From Elusimicrobia bacterium CG_4_9_14_3_um_filter_62_55 (GTDB lineage: Bacteria > Elusimicrobiota > Elusimicrobia > UBA1565): a stretch of 64,000 nucleotides of DNA. A program made the translations under genes and the position numbers. Positions 17,407 through 26,084 of the stretch are shown piece after piece; positions within the stretch are counted from its first letter, which is position 1, and each line of letters starts with the position of its first letter. The stretch spans positions 19,116-83,115 of the forward strand of contig PFUL01000194.1 of NCBI GenBank assembly GCA_002790095.1, given 5' to 3'. The notes under the pieces are model-generated. The model had not been told where the DNA came from. It saw only the letters and a program-made list of their open reading frames with translations, and did not search any database.

Positions 17407-18692
17407 CTCTTCTCATCAGCGTTTTCCCCCGCGCCGAGGCGGCTCTCACTCAGATCGGAGCCGCCGCAGCCGTCCATGGAACCGTCTCGGCCTTGGCGCC
17501 CGAAGCCGGGCAGAAGAAGCGCGCGCTGCTCAGCGGCAAGACCGTCTACTTCAAGGACTCGGTCACGACGGGCCCGGGGGCGAAGCTGCAGATCATGCTG
17601 CTGGACCAAACGGTGTTCACGCTCGGTCCCGATTCCGAGATGAGCCTGGACGAGTTCGTCTACGACCCCTTCACCGATACCGGCAAGGTCGCCGCGCAGG
17701 TCACCAAGGGCGTCTTCCGCTTCGTGACCGGGAAGATCGCGCGCAAGAAGCCCTCGGCGATGAAGGTCAAACTTCCATCGGGAACCATGGGAATCCGCGG
17801 AACCATCGCCGGAGGATCGATTCTTCCCGACGGCTCCGTGCTCTTGGCGCTGCTCGGCCCCGGCGCCGACAACAACGCGGGCGAACGTCCCGGCGCCATC
17901 GACGTCACCAACGCCGGAGTCACCGTCTCGGTCAACCGCCCCGGCTTCGCGGTCATCGTCCGGCCGGGGCAGCCGCCCAGCCCCCCGTTTCAGATGACGC
18001 CGGAACAGCTCGCCCAGCTCGATACGAAGCCGAAGGCCGAGGCCGGCGCCGGCGCCGGCGAGCCCAAGGGCGCGCAGCAAGACGCCAAACAGACTGGAGA
18101 TCTCGGCAACGCGAAAACGATCGCCGCCGCCGTCGGCGCGACCGTCGAGGAAAGCAACAACACCTCCGAGAACGCCGCGCAGGCGGCTCAAGACTTCGAC
18201 GGGATCGTCGATGGCCAGGCCACTTGGGGCAACGCGCGGGCCGTGGACCTGACTCCGATTCCCGACGGAAAAGCCCACTACTTTTACAACGGTCCGGGCT
18301 TCAACCTGACCCTCTGCGGCGGTGCCCAGTGCGCCGGGGACGGAAGCGCCGGAAACGCCAACTTCACGATGAACATCGATTTCAAAAACTACACCTTCGG
18401 AGGCGGAAACTCGTTTTTCTCGGTTTCAGACGACGACACGATCAATTCGACTTCGATCAGCGATACGCTCACGATCTCACAAGGAAGTTTCGCGTCCTTA
18501 AGCGGACCGGCGACGATATCCGCGACGGGAACGAACTCCACCGCTCAAATCGCCCTGCAGAACTCGGGCGGAAATCCCGCGACCTCCGCGCGGGTCAGCA
18601 TCAGCTTCAGCCAAGGATCCGCGCCGAGCCAGACGACGGGTTCGGGAACCATCACCGCCCCCAGATTCAACGGGGCGGCGCTCGGGCAGTAA
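17388..18692 (+). CDS. Secreted FecR-domain protein 2 (paralogue of protein 1)
   Basis: 434 residues. Short signal peptide (MGPILFSLLISVFPRAEA), FecR domain nearly identical in its centre to protein 1 (DEFVYDPFTDTGKVAAQV then FRFVTGKIARKKPS), a low-complexity AGAGAGE linker, and a C-terminal beta domain with FKNYTFGGGN and SGTITAPRFNG, which recalls lipocalin/TbpB-type barrels. The two proteins differ mostly in the C-terminal half, suggesting a shared export module with different surface parts. The start codon lies inside the preceding terminator and has no Shine-Dalgarno. The stop TAA directly abuts the cupin ATG. Confidence 0.75.
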   Translation: MGPILFSLLISVFPRAEAALTQIGAAAAVHGTVSALAPEAGQKKRALLSGKTVYFKDSVTTGPGAKLQIMLLDQTVFTLGPDSEMSLDEFVYDPFTDTGKVAAQVTKGVFRFVTGKIARKKPSAMKVKLPSGTMGIRGTIAGGSILPDGSVLLALLGPGADNNAGERPGAIDVTNAGVTVSVNRPGFAVIVRPGQPPSPPFQMTPEQLAQLDTKPKAEAGAGAGEPKGAQQDAKQTGDLGNAKTIAAAVGATVEESNNTSENAAQAAQDFDGIVDGQATWGNARAVDLTPIPDGKAHYFYNGPGFNLTLCGGAQCAGDGSAGNANFTMNIDFKNYTFGGGNSFFSVSDDDTINSTSISDTLTISQGSFASLSGPATISATGTNSTAQIALQNSGGNPATSARVSISFSQGSAPSQTTGSGTITAPRFNGAALGQ

Positions 18693-19034
18693 ATGGAATT
18701 CGACGACCGCCCCTGGGGACGCTGGGAACTCCTCCATGAGGACGCCGACTGCAAGGTCAAGCGCATCGTCGTGAAGCCGGGCAAGCGCCTGAGCTATCAA
18801 ACGCACGCCAAGCGCGAAGAGCATTGGACCGTCGTAAAAGGCCGCGCGCTCGTCACCCTCGACGGCGCCGACCGCGAATTTTCTCCCGGCGAGATCGTCG
18901 ATATTCCGACGGGAACCGCTCACCGCGTCGCCAACCCGGGGAGCGAGGACCTAGTCTTCGTCGAGGTGCAGCTCGGGTCGTATTTCGGCGAGGACGATAT
19001 CGTGAGGCTCGAAGATGACCACGGCCGGGTCTGA
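18693..19034 (+). CDS. Cupin protein, type II mannose-6-phosphate isomerase-like
   Basis: 113 residues. Starts RPWGRWELL and contains the cupin metal motif KREEHWTVVKGRA and PTGTAHRVANPG (His/Glu/His ligands), as in the C-terminal isomerase domain of ManC-type enzymes. Here it stands alone without the guanylyltransferase domain. Expected role: fructose-6-phosphate/mannose-6-phosphate interconversion, but stand-alone cupins of this kind are often of unknown substrate. Overlaps pyrB by 20 nt. Confidence 0.75.
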   Translation: MEFDDRPWGRWELLHEDADCKVKRIVVKPGKRLSYQTHAKREEHWTVVKGRALVTLDGADREFSPGEIVDIPTGTAHRVANPGSEDLVFVEVQLGSYFGEDDIVRLEDDHGRV

Positions 19035-20103
19035 ACCCACGCTCAAATCCCGCCGCGAACGCCGCTGGCGGGAGTTCTACGAACGCCCGCTCGACGGAAA
19101 ACTTCCGATTTTTTTCCGCGACGGCCGCCTTTACGACTGCCTCTACGCGCAGCAATTCAACCGCGAAACCCTCGACCGCCTCTGCGCGCTCGCCGACCAT
19201 ATGCGGACGATCACGAAGGAGAAAGGCGGCGACGATTTTCTTCAATCTTTGCTTTCCCACAAGCGCGCGATGCTGTATTTTTCGCAGCCCTCGACGAGAA
19301 CCTTCCTCTCGTTCGCGAGCGCCTGCCACATCCTCGGCATCCGCGTCCTTGAGATCCGGGACCTAAAGACCTCTTCGGTCGTAAAAGGGGAATCCCTCGA
19401 CGACACCATCCGAACCTTTTCGAGCTATGTCGACCTGGTGATTATGCGCCACCATGAAGCGGGAGTCGTCGAACGCGCCTCCTGGGGTCTCAACGGGACT
19501 CCCCGGCCTCTTCCCGTCATCAACGCCGGCTCCGGCGCCGACCAGCACCCAACGCAAGCCCTTCTCGACATCTACACGCTCAACCGCTACCTCCCCGGAG
19601 GGCTCGACGGAAAGCGCGTGGTCATGGTCGGAGACCTTAAGCGGGGACGCACGGTCCGCTCGCTTTCGTACCTCATGAAGAACTACTCGGGAGTTCACCT
19701 GAGCTTCGTCGCCCCGAAAGCCTTCCGGATGCAGCCCGACATCCTCGATTTCCTGGACCGGCACGCAATCGCGCATGACGAGACCGAGGACCTGCTCGCG
19801 GCGGTGGAGAAGGCCGACGCGGTCTACATGACCCGAATTCAGGATGAATACGATCAGACTGCGGGCGAGTCGAAAAGGATCGACTACTCCCCCTACCACT
19901 TCACTGAAAAACACCTGGAAAAGCTTCCGAAAAAGGGAATCATCCTCCACCCGCTCCCCCGCCGGGAGGAGATCGCTCCCGAAATCGACGAGGATCCCCG
20001 CGCCGTCTACTGGCGCCAGGAACGCAACGGGATGTGGATTCGCGCCGCCCTCATCGCGACCGTTTTCGGTCTCGAGGATCAAATTCTTTCGCGCTCCGCT
20101 TGA
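19015..20103 (+). CDS. pyrB: Aspartate carbamoyltransferase
   Basis: 362 residues. Carbamoyl-phosphate motif SQPSTRTFLSF (S93-T96), aspartate-binding DLKRGRTVRSL, GSGADQHPTQALLDIYT and HPLPRREEI are all present; these are pyrB rather than argF signatures. It condenses carbamoyl phosphate and aspartate in pyrimidine synthesis. At 362 residues it is longer than the usual 305-315, with an N-terminal extension of about 50 residues and an insert around KEKGGDDF. No pyrI or other pyrimidine genes are adjacent. Confidence 0.9.
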   Translation: MTTAGSEPTLKSRRERRWREFYERPLDGKLPIFFRDGRLYDCLYAQQFNRETLDRLCALADHMRTITKEKGGDDFLQSLLSHKRAMLYFSQPSTRTFLSFASACHILGIRVLEIRDLKTSSVVKGESLDDTIRTFSSYVDLVIMRHHEAGVVERASWGLNGTPRPLPVINAGSGADQHPTQALLDIYTLNRYLPGGLDGKRVVMVGDLKRGRTVRSLSYLMKNYSGVHLSFVAPKAFRMQPDILDFLDRHAIAHDETEDLLAAVEKADAVYMTRIQDEYDQTAGESKRIDYSPYHFTEKHLEKLPKKGIILHPLPRREEIAPEIDEDPRAVYWRQERNGMWIRAALIATVFGLEDQILSRSA

Positions 20104-20193
20104 TTTTGCCTCTCTCTCTTGCCGCCCCCCCGCCGGATTTGGGATACTCGATTGTCTTCCCTAATGGGATTTCAACTTAGCGGGATTTCCGCC

Positions 20194-21312
20194 ATGAGGT
20201 TCGCCATTCAACACAATTCCATCCGGGTGAAGGCTCGCGTGATTTGCGCCGCGGCCGCGATCTGCACGGCGTCCCCCTTTCCCGCCGGGGCCATCCGCCC
20301 GATTCGCCCGCCCGCGCCCGAATTCCCGCGCGGATCGGCCTGGATTAATTCCACGGCCTTCACGATGAGCCGACTTCGCGATCGCCGCGTCGTTTTGATC
20401 GCGTTCATCAACAGCTACTCGCTTAACTCCGTGAGGACCCTCTCCCACTTGAACCGCTGGTGGAATCTTTACGGAATGGAAGGGCTGATGGTGATCGGAA
20501 TCCACAGCCCGGACTTCGACTTCGACCGCGATCCCCTCCAGGCGACCAAGGCCATCCAAAGCGCCGGGATCAAGTTCCCCGTTCTCATCGACAACCGCAA
20601 GCTTGCGTGGAATGCCTACAGGAACGAAGGGTGGCCCGCGTATTACCTCGTCGACCACGAGGGCCGAGTCGTTCACGACCAACTGGGAGAGGGCCGCTTC
20701 GCCGAATTCGAAGAGGAAATCCTTCGCGCGCTGAACGCGTTCAACGGCTACAAGCCCCCGGAGAACTACCGGATACCGCGCGAGGCCGCGCGCGATCAAT
20801 GCGCCGAAGCGACCCCGTCCTTGTTCCTCGGCGGACGGCGCGGCAAGGACGTGATGAAAATCGAGAAGAGAAGGCTTCAGGCCATTACAAAAACCCGCGA
20901 CGGAGAACTCGCCGTCATGGGCCGGTGGGTCAAAGACGCCGACGCGCTGCGCTACGCCGGAACCCAAAAGGGCTTTACCGACATGATCCGCCTGATCTAC
21001 CAGGGAGCCGAATCAGCCGCCGTGATCTCCCACTTCGGGGATAAGCCGGCGCGCGTATTCGTGAAACAAGACAATCTGTGGCTGCACGGCGCCAACGCGA
21101 ACGTCGACATTCAGTGGGATGAAGAAGACAGGAGTTTTGTTCTCATCGACAGACCCAAGCTCTTCTTTTTAACGAAGAACAAGCAGAAGGACCGGATGCA
21201 CGAACTCTTTCTCTACCCGAGCGACGAGGGCGTGGCCGTTTCCGCGTTCGAATTCTCGGATCACTGCGAAATCAACTACGAAAAGCCGGGACAGGAGAAG
21301 AAGACTCCGTGA
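20194..21312 (+). CDS. Thioredoxin-fold protein of the DipZ type lacking both active-site cysteines
   Basis: 372 residues from ATG 20194, which begins a plausible signal peptide (MRFAIQHNSIRVKARVI...). The fold follows DipZ/TlpA-like proteins: LNRWWNLYGMEGLMVIGIHSPDFDFDRDP, IKFPVLIDN, GWPAYYLVDHEG. Where the family has a CxxC (YTCINCLRT) this protein reads YSLNSVRT (75-82), so it cannot act as a thiol oxidoreductase. The C-terminal half keeps the DipZ-like beta domain (TPSLFLGG). A binding or structural role is inferred. It overlaps the permease gene by 4 nt. Confidence 0.7.
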   Translation: MRFAIQHNSIRVKARVICAAAAICTASPFPAGAIRPIRPPAPEFPRGSAWINSTAFTMSRLRDRRVVLIAFINSYSLNSVRTLSHLNRWWNLYGMEGLMVIGIHSPDFDFDRDPLQATKAIQSAGIKFPVLIDNRKLAWNAYRNEGWPAYYLVDHEGRVVHDQLGEGRFAEFEEEILRALNAFNGYKPPENYRIPREAARDQCAEATPSLFLGGRRGKDVMKIEKRRLQAITKTRDGELAVMGRWVKDADALRYAGTQKGFTDMIRLIYQGAESAAVISHFGDKPARVFVKQDNLWLHGANANVDIQWDEEDRSFVLIDRPKLFFLTKNKQKDRMHELFLYPSDEGVAVSAFEFSDHCEINYEKPGQEKKTP

Positions 21313-22433
21313 CCGACCGCTCCCGCCCGGCCCTTCTCGACGCCTTCAGCCGCCAAAGGTTTGTCCAGTATTTTTTCTTCGCGGTTTTCCTGCTGCTGCT
21401 CTGGCAGGTACTGAAGATTCTCTCCCCGTTCTACGTCTCTTTGGTGGGTTCGGCGATCCTGGCGCTTTTGATCTACCCCGCGCATGACTGGCTGGCCAAG
21501 CGCATGAAGGGCTACCCCAGCGCGGCGGCCGGAATCAGCACCGCCGCGGTCGTCATTGTCGTCGTTCTTCCGACCTTGCTGTTGGGCTGGATGGCGGTTC
21601 GCGAAACGGCGCGCGTCTACCCGGTGGTCCAGCGCTGGCTACAGCAATCGCCGTATCTCGCTGCGGGCCCCGATCTCTCCTTGCTTCCCACGACCTTCGT
21701 CTCCCTCTGGGAACGCGGTAGGCAGTTCATCCTCGATTGGCGCATCGACCCCCAGGGCATCTTGCTGCGCAGCCTGAGCGATTTATCCGGTGAAATGACC
21801 GGCTTGGCGGCCGAGGCGATCAAGAATACGCTGTTTATGTTCTTCAATCTGATGGTTCTCACCTTCACGCTGTTCTTCTTCCTGCGAGACGGCGCGTTTC
21901 TCATACGGCGAGGAATCGAACTCGTCCCGATGGCGCCCGCGAACAAGAAGGCCGTGATCAACAGCCTGCAGACGACCCTCTACGCCGTCATCCGCGGAGT
22001 TCTCGTCGTTGCCTTGCTTCAAGGCGTGCTGGCCGGGGGAGGCTTCGCGCTCATCGGCGTCCCGTTCCCGGTGCTTCTGGGTCTTCTGATCATGATTCTC
22101 GCGGTGATCCCGTTCTTTGGGCCGGCCACCATCTGGGGACCGGTCTCGATCGGACTCGCCCTCAACGGCGACATGACCAAATCCCTTCTGGTTCTGGCCT
22201 GGGGGGCCCTGGTCATCAGCGTAATCGACAATTTCCTGCGTCCCTTGCTGATCAGCAAGGACGCGAAACTTCCGGTGCTTCTTCTGTTCTTCGGAATCTT
22301 CGGGGGACTTAAAGCATACGGAGCCGTGGGACTGCTGATCGGTCCCGTGATGATCGCGCTGCTGCTCGCGTTCATCAACATCTACCGCCGGGAATACGAC
22401 TGGCTGCTGAACCCGGCCCACAAGGGACAATAA
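21309..22433 (+). CDS. AI-2E family transporter (putative permease)
   Basis: 374 residues, GTG start overlapping the previous stop. About eight hydrophobic segments in the AI-2E/PerM layout: two N-terminal TMs, an amphipathic central region (residues about 90-170), then a TM bundle containing FFFLRDG, LIGVPFPVLLGLLIMILAVIPFFGP and GLKAYGAVGLLIGPVMIA, all hallmarks of the family. Substrate unknown; members have been linked to autoinducer export, Na+/H+ antiport and indole-like small molecules. Confidence 0.85.
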   Translation: MTDRSRPALLDAFSRQRFVQYFFFAVFLLLLWQVLKILSPFYVSLVGSAILALLIYPAHDWLAKRMKGYPSAAAGISTAAVVIVVVLPTLLLGWMAVRETARVYPVVQRWLQQSPYLAAGPDLSLLPTTFVSLWERGRQFILDWRIDPQGILLRSLSDLSGEMTGLAAEAIKNTLFMFFNLMVLTFTLFFFLRDGAFLIRRGIELVPMAPANKKAVINSLQTTLYAVIRGVLVVALLQGVLAGGGFALIGVPFPVLLGLLIMILAVIPFFGPATIWGPVSIGLALNGDMTKSLLVLAWGALVISVIDNFLRPLLISKDAKLPVLLLFFGIFGGLKAYGAVGLLIGPVMIALLLAFINIYRREYDWLLNPAHKGQ

Positions 22434-22437
22434 CCTT

Positions 22438-23673
22438 ATGCCGTTTTCAGGATTCGCTCTGCATCCGGACCTCCTCAAAGGAATCGCCGAAATGGGGTTT
22501 GAAAAACCGACCCCGATCCAAGCCAAGGCCGTCCCTCTGGCGCTCGAAGGACGGGACATCCTAGGATCCGCGCAAACCGGAAGCGGGAAAACCGTCGCGT
22601 TCGCGCTTCCGACGCTGAACCGCATTCTCTCCGGAGAACGCAAGGAGCGCGGCGTTCGCGCGCTGATTCTCACGCCCACGCGCGAACTCGCCGCGCAAAT
22701 CGAGGACACCTTCAAGATGTGCGCGAGCTTCACGAAACTGAACTGCTTACTGGTGATCGGCGGAGAATCGATGGGCAACCAGATCTCGGCGATGCGCTCG
22801 GCAAAAGGCATCGACGTCCTCATCGCGACCCCGGGCCGCCTGCTCGACCACCTGCGCAATACGAAGGGATTCGATCTTCGCGGCGTCGAAACCGTCGTCC
22901 TCGACGAAGCCGACCGAATGCTCGACATGGGATTTCTTCCCGACGTCAGCCGCATCCTCGAGCGTATTCCGAAGGAACGTCAGACCTTGATGTTCTCCGC
23001 GACCGTGCAGCCTGAGATTGAGAATCTGGTCTCGCAGTTCCTGCGCAATCCCGAGCGGATTCAAATCGATCCTCCCCGAAAGCCCGCGGAGGGCGTGATC
23101 CAGAAGATTTATCCGGTGAGCCAATCGCAGAAATACGCCCTTTTGCAGGCACTGCTCGACCGCGCGGAAGTGCGCGCCTCTTTGGTATTCACCGGAACCA
23201 AGAAACGCGCGGACATCGTCGCCGGGTCCCTGCGGACGAAGGAGATCCCCGTCGCCGTCATTCACTCCGACTTGACCCAAGCGAAGCGAAAAGCCTCGCT
23301 CGGTTCCTTCCGGGATCAGAAAGTCGAAATTCTCGTCGCGACCGACATCGCCGCGCGCGGCCTCGACATCCGCCACGTCAGCCACGTGTTCAACTTCGAC
23401 GTCCCGCTCTACGCCGAAGACTATCTCCACCGGATCGGACGGACCGCCCGCGCCTTCACGGTCGGAGACGCGATCACGTTGATGGCGTCAGACGAGAGGG
23501 CCCCGATGGAATCGATCGAGCGCTACCTGGACATGACCATCGAGCGATGCGCGCTCGAAGGATTTCCTTACGACGTCCCTCCGCGACTGACCGCGAGCAA
23601 GCGATCTTCGGCCGTTTCGCGCTTCCGCCTGCCCCGTCGTTCTTCCCGCCGCGGGAAGAAGGGATTCTTTTGA
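22438..23673 (+). CDS. DEAD-box ATP-dependent RNA helicase (RhlE-like)
   Basis: 411 residues. All motifs are visible in order: Q motif FEKPTPIQA, motif I AQTGSGKT, Ia PTRELAAQ, TPGRLLDH, II DEAD, III SAT, RGLDI, VI HRIGRTAR. The C-terminal tail is short and basic (RRSSRRGKKGFF), which favours general RNA binding as in RhlE/DeaD-type helicases acting on ribosome assembly or mRNA decay. Confidence 0.95.
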   Translation: MPFSGFALHPDLLKGIAEMGFEKPTPIQAKAVPLALEGRDILGSAQTGSGKTVAFALPTLNRILSGERKERGVRALILTPTRELAAQIEDTFKMCASFTKLNCLLVIGGESMGNQISAMRSAKGIDVLIATPGRLLDHLRNTKGFDLRGVETVVLDEADRMLDMGFLPDVSRILERIPKERQTLMFSATVQPEIENLVSQFLRNPERIQIDPPRKPAEGVIQKIYPVSQSQKYALLQALLDRAEVRASLVFTGTKKRADIVAGSLRTKEIPVAVIHSDLTQAKRKASLGSFRDQKVEILVATDIAARGLDIRHVSHVFNFDVPLYAEDYLHRIGRTARAFTVGDAITLMASDERAPMESIERYLDMTIERCALEGFPYDVPPRLTASKRSSAVSRFRLPRRSSRRGKKGFF

Positions 23674-23677
23674 GGCG

Positions 23678-24304
23678 ATGCGCGCGCTGCCGCTGATCGC
23701 CGCCGCCGCGTGCGCGCTCTCCTGCGCGTCCGCTTCCTCCGCCCCGCGAGAAGCGGATCCCCTGGTCGACGTCTCCGAAACGGTTCCCGGCGCCGTCTTG
23801 GATATCCGCTACGCGACGAAGGACAACTTCGCCGGACAAGTCCTCTATCCCGCTGCGCGCTGCCTGCTAAGGCGCTCGACCGCCCGTCGACTGAAACTGG
23901 TCCAGCAGGACCTCGCGGCGATCGGACTCGGACTGAAACTTTGGGACTGCTACCGCCCTCTCCACATTCAGCACAAGCTGTGGGCCATCGTTCCCGACCC
24001 GCGTTATGTCGCGGACCCCGAAAAGGGATCCCGCCACAACCGGGGCGCCGCGGTCGACGCGACCTTGGTGGACGCCTCAGGGCAGGAACTCGAGATGCCC
24101 ACCGGATACGACGATTTTTCCCCCCGCGCCCACCGGGACGCGACGGATGCCGTCGCCCTCGCTCTACGCAACCGCGAGACTCTCGAAAAAGCGATGAGCG
24201 CTCAGGGCTTTATCGGTCTGCGCACCGAATGGTGGCATTTCGACGCCCCCGACTGGGCGCGCCATCCGCTGCTCGACCAGCCGCTCGACGCCCCCGTTGA
24301 ATGA
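23678..24304 (+). CDS. D-alanyl-D-alanine dipeptidase (VanX/DdpX family)
   Basis: 208 residues with an N-terminal signal sequence, so probably periplasmic. Zinc ligands and catalytic residues are in place: SRHNRGAAVD (H120, D127) and EWWH (E184, H187), plus transition-state R93 in DCYRPLH. Hydrolyses D-Ala-D-Ala. Its partner downstream (4-nt ATGA overlap) is a dipeptide epimerase, so the pair looks like murein-peptide recycling rather than vancomycin resistance; no vanH, vanA or vanRS genes are nearby. Confidence 0.9.
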   Translation: MRALPLIAAAACALSCASASSAPREADPLVDVSETVPGAVLDIRYATKDNFAGQVLYPAARCLLRRSTARRLKLVQQDLAAIGLGLKLWDCYRPLHIQHKLWAIVPDPRYVADPEKGSRHNRGAAVDATLVDASGQELEMPTGYDDFSPRAHRDATDAVALALRNRETLEKAMSAQGFIGLRTEWWHFDAPDWARHPLLDQPLDAPVE

Positions 24305-25371
24305 TCCTCTCCCGCCTCGTCGCCCGCCGTCTCGATGTCCCGATGCGGGAAGCGTTCACGATCGCCGGCGGCGCGCATACGCGCGTTCGCAACGTTCTCG
24401 TCGAAGCGCGGCTCTCCGACGGCACGCGCGGATGGGGAGAAGCCGCTCCGATGCCCGCGTTTAACGGCGAGACGCAGGGGGATGCTCTTTGCGCGATCCG
24501 CCTTGCTCAACCCCTGCTCGAGGGTATGCGCGCGGATCGCCCTCGCGCCTGGGGGAGCAAACTCGATCGAGGCGGCATCGGGGGCTCCAGCGCCAGGGCC
24601 GCGATTGAAATCGCCATCTTCGACGCCTGGGCGCGCGCCGCGAAAATCCCGTTGTTTCGCTTATTCGGCCCGGGAAGGGGCCCCGTCGTCTCGGACGTCA
24701 CGATCCCGATCCAGTCCCCCGAAAGCGCCGGTCGGGCCGCCGCCCGCCTCTGGAAGCGCGGCATTCGAACCCTAAAAGTAAAAGTGGGAACCGACCCGGA
24801 TGCCGACGCCGATCGCATGGCGGCCGTCGCCGCCGCCGCCCCTCGAGCGAGGCTGATCGCCGACGCCAACGCGGCCTACGATAAAGTCCAGGCTCTTCGA
24901 TTCCTCCGCCTGCTTCGGGAACGCCGGGCGACCCCGGCGCTTTTCGAGCAGCCCTTAGGCGCCCGAGCGCTCAAAGGCATGCGCGCCGTGCAAAGCGAAG
25001 GAGGCGTCCCGGTCGCGGCCGACGAATCGGCGACGACCGCCCGCGACGTCGTTCGCGTCGCGCGCGCGGGAGCCGCGCGCGTCATCAACATAAAACTCAT
25101 GAAATCGGGCATTCTCGAAAGCCTCCACATGGCCCGGACGGCGAAAGCCTGCGGCCTCGACCTTATGATCGGCGGACTCGTGGAAAGCCGCCTCTCCATG
25201 ACCGCCGCCGCCCATTTGGCCCGCGGGCTGGGAGGGTTTCGCTTCATCGATCTCGACACCCCGTTCTTTCTCGCGCGCGACCCGATGACGGGAGGGCGGC
25301 TGAACCCGGATGGGGAATACCGGTTCGCCTCCGAGGACCGGGGCGTCGGCGTTCGTCCCCGCAGCGCTTGA
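24301..25371 (+). CDS. Dipeptide epimerase (L-Ala-D/L-Glu epimerase type, enolase superfamily)
   Basis: 356 residues. Muconate-lactonising subgroup residues are visible: acid/base lysine in KVKVG (159-163), metal ligands D188 (ADAN), E216 (FEQP) and D241 (DES), and the second lysine in NIKLMKSG (265-268). Epimerises L-Ala-D-Glu from murein to L-Ala-L-Glu for degradation. Other dipeptide specificities exist in the family, so the exact substrate is inferred from the neighbouring D-Ala-D-Ala dipeptidase. Its stop codon lies inside the -35 box of the tetR promoter. Confidence 0.85.
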   Translation: MILSRLVARRLDVPMREAFTIAGGAHTRVRNVLVEARLSDGTRGWGEAAPMPAFNGETQGDALCAIRLAQPLLEGMRADRPRAWGSKLDRGGIGGSSARAAIEIAIFDAWARAAKIPLFRLFGPGRGPVVSDVTIPIQSPESAGRAAARLWKRGIRTLKVKVGTDPDADADRMAAVAAAAPRARLIADANAAYDKVQALRFLRLLRERRATPALFEQPLGARALKGMRAVQSEGGVPVAADESATTARDVVRVARAGAARVINIKLMKSGILESLHMARTAKACGLDLMIGGLVESRLSMTAAAHLARGLGGFRFIDLDTPFFLARDPMTGGRLNPDGEYRFASEDRGVGVRPRSA

Positions 25372-25415
25372 CACGGGGACCCGGGCGTGCTATAATTAAC
25401 TTACTGGTAAGTTAA
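25368..25415 (+). promoter_or_regulatory. Consensus promoter and autoregulatory operator of the TetR gene
   Basis: Perfect TTGACA (25368-25373), exact 17-nt spacer, perfect TATAAT (25391-25396). A 20-bp palindrome (arms TTAACTTAC and GTAAGTTAA around TG, 25396-25415) begins at the last -10 base and ends 1 nt before the ATG, a standard autorepression geometry for TetR regulators. Confidence 0.9.
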
Positions 25416-25416
25416 T

Positions 25417-26049
25417 ATGGCACGCCCCCCCGATCCCCGCATCCGCAGCCGCATCCTCGAAGAGGCCGAGCATTTGATGCACCTGCGCGGCTTCAACAAT
25501 ACCACGCTCGACGAGATCGCCGGGGCCTGTTCGATGACCAAGGCGAACCTCTTTCACCATTTCAATTCCAAGGAGGAGCTCGGACTGGCGGTGCTCGACT
25601 ACAAGATGGAAGCCTATCGCTGCGCCTGCCTCACGCCTCTTTCCCGCTGCGAAGATCCGATCGGCGCCGTTCGCAAACTCTTTTCCGACGCGGCCTGTTT
25701 TTTTCGGGGAAACGGCTGCAAAGCGGGGTGCTTCGTCGGCAACATCGCTCTCGAAATGAGCGACTGCAACGAACGCTTCCGCGTGAAAGCCGAGTCCTTT
25801 TTCGAAGAGTGGGCCTTTGGGCTTGAAACCGCTCTTAAACGCGCGCGCGCAGCGGGACGATTCACCCCGGCGCTGAAGCCGAAATCGGTCTCCGAGGCCG
25901 TACTGGCCCTTTACGAAGGCGCGATGATGCTCGCGCGAACCCGCCGCGACCCGGCCGTCTTCACCCGGGTCGGCCGTGAAGCGGTCCGCCTGCTTGAATG
26001 CCGACTTTTTCCACACCGCACTAAGGAGGTATCGCACAATGGGTCCTAA
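25417..26049 (+). CDS. TetR/AcrR family regulator, cysteine-rich
   Basis: 210 residues. N-terminal HTH (about 10-56: TTLDEIAGACSMTKANLFHHFNSKEELG). The ligand domain has KAGCFVGNIALEMSD, common in this TetR subgroup. It is unusually rich in cysteines (ACSM, YRCACL, SRCED, AACFF, GNGCKAGC, SDCNE, LLECR), which raises the possibility of redox, metal or electrophile sensing. The 3' end overlaps a nine-codon ORF with an ideal Shine-Dalgarno. The downstream thiol-redox genes are the likely regulon. Confidence 0.85.
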   Translation: MARPPDPRIRSRILEEAEHLMHLRGFNNTTLDEIAGACSMTKANLFHHFNSKEELGLAVLDYKMEAYRCACLTPLSRCEDPIGAVRKLFSDAACFFRGNGCKAGCFVGNIALEMSDCNERFRVKAESFFEEWAFGLETALKRARAAGRFTPALKPKSVSEAVLALYEGAMMLARTRRDPAVFTRVGREAVRLLECRLFPHRTKEVSHNGS

Positions 26050-26068
26050 GACGCCTTGCGGCTGCTAA
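26039..26068 (+). CDS. Nine-codon mini-ORF MGPKTPCGC with ideal Shine-Dalgarno
   Basis: TAAGGAGGT (26022-26030) lies 8 nt before ATG 26039, the best ribosome binding site in the window, and the ORF ends after nine codons with Cys-Gly-Cys-stop. It overlaps the end of the TetR gene and precedes a 12-bp hairpin and the TlpA-like gene. It could be a Cys-sensing leader peptide, a metal/thiol-binding micropeptide, or a translational relic. The sequence supports a translation start; function is unknown. Confidence 0.55.
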   Translation: MGPKTPCGC

Positions 26069-26084
26069 GCCGCCCGACCGACGC

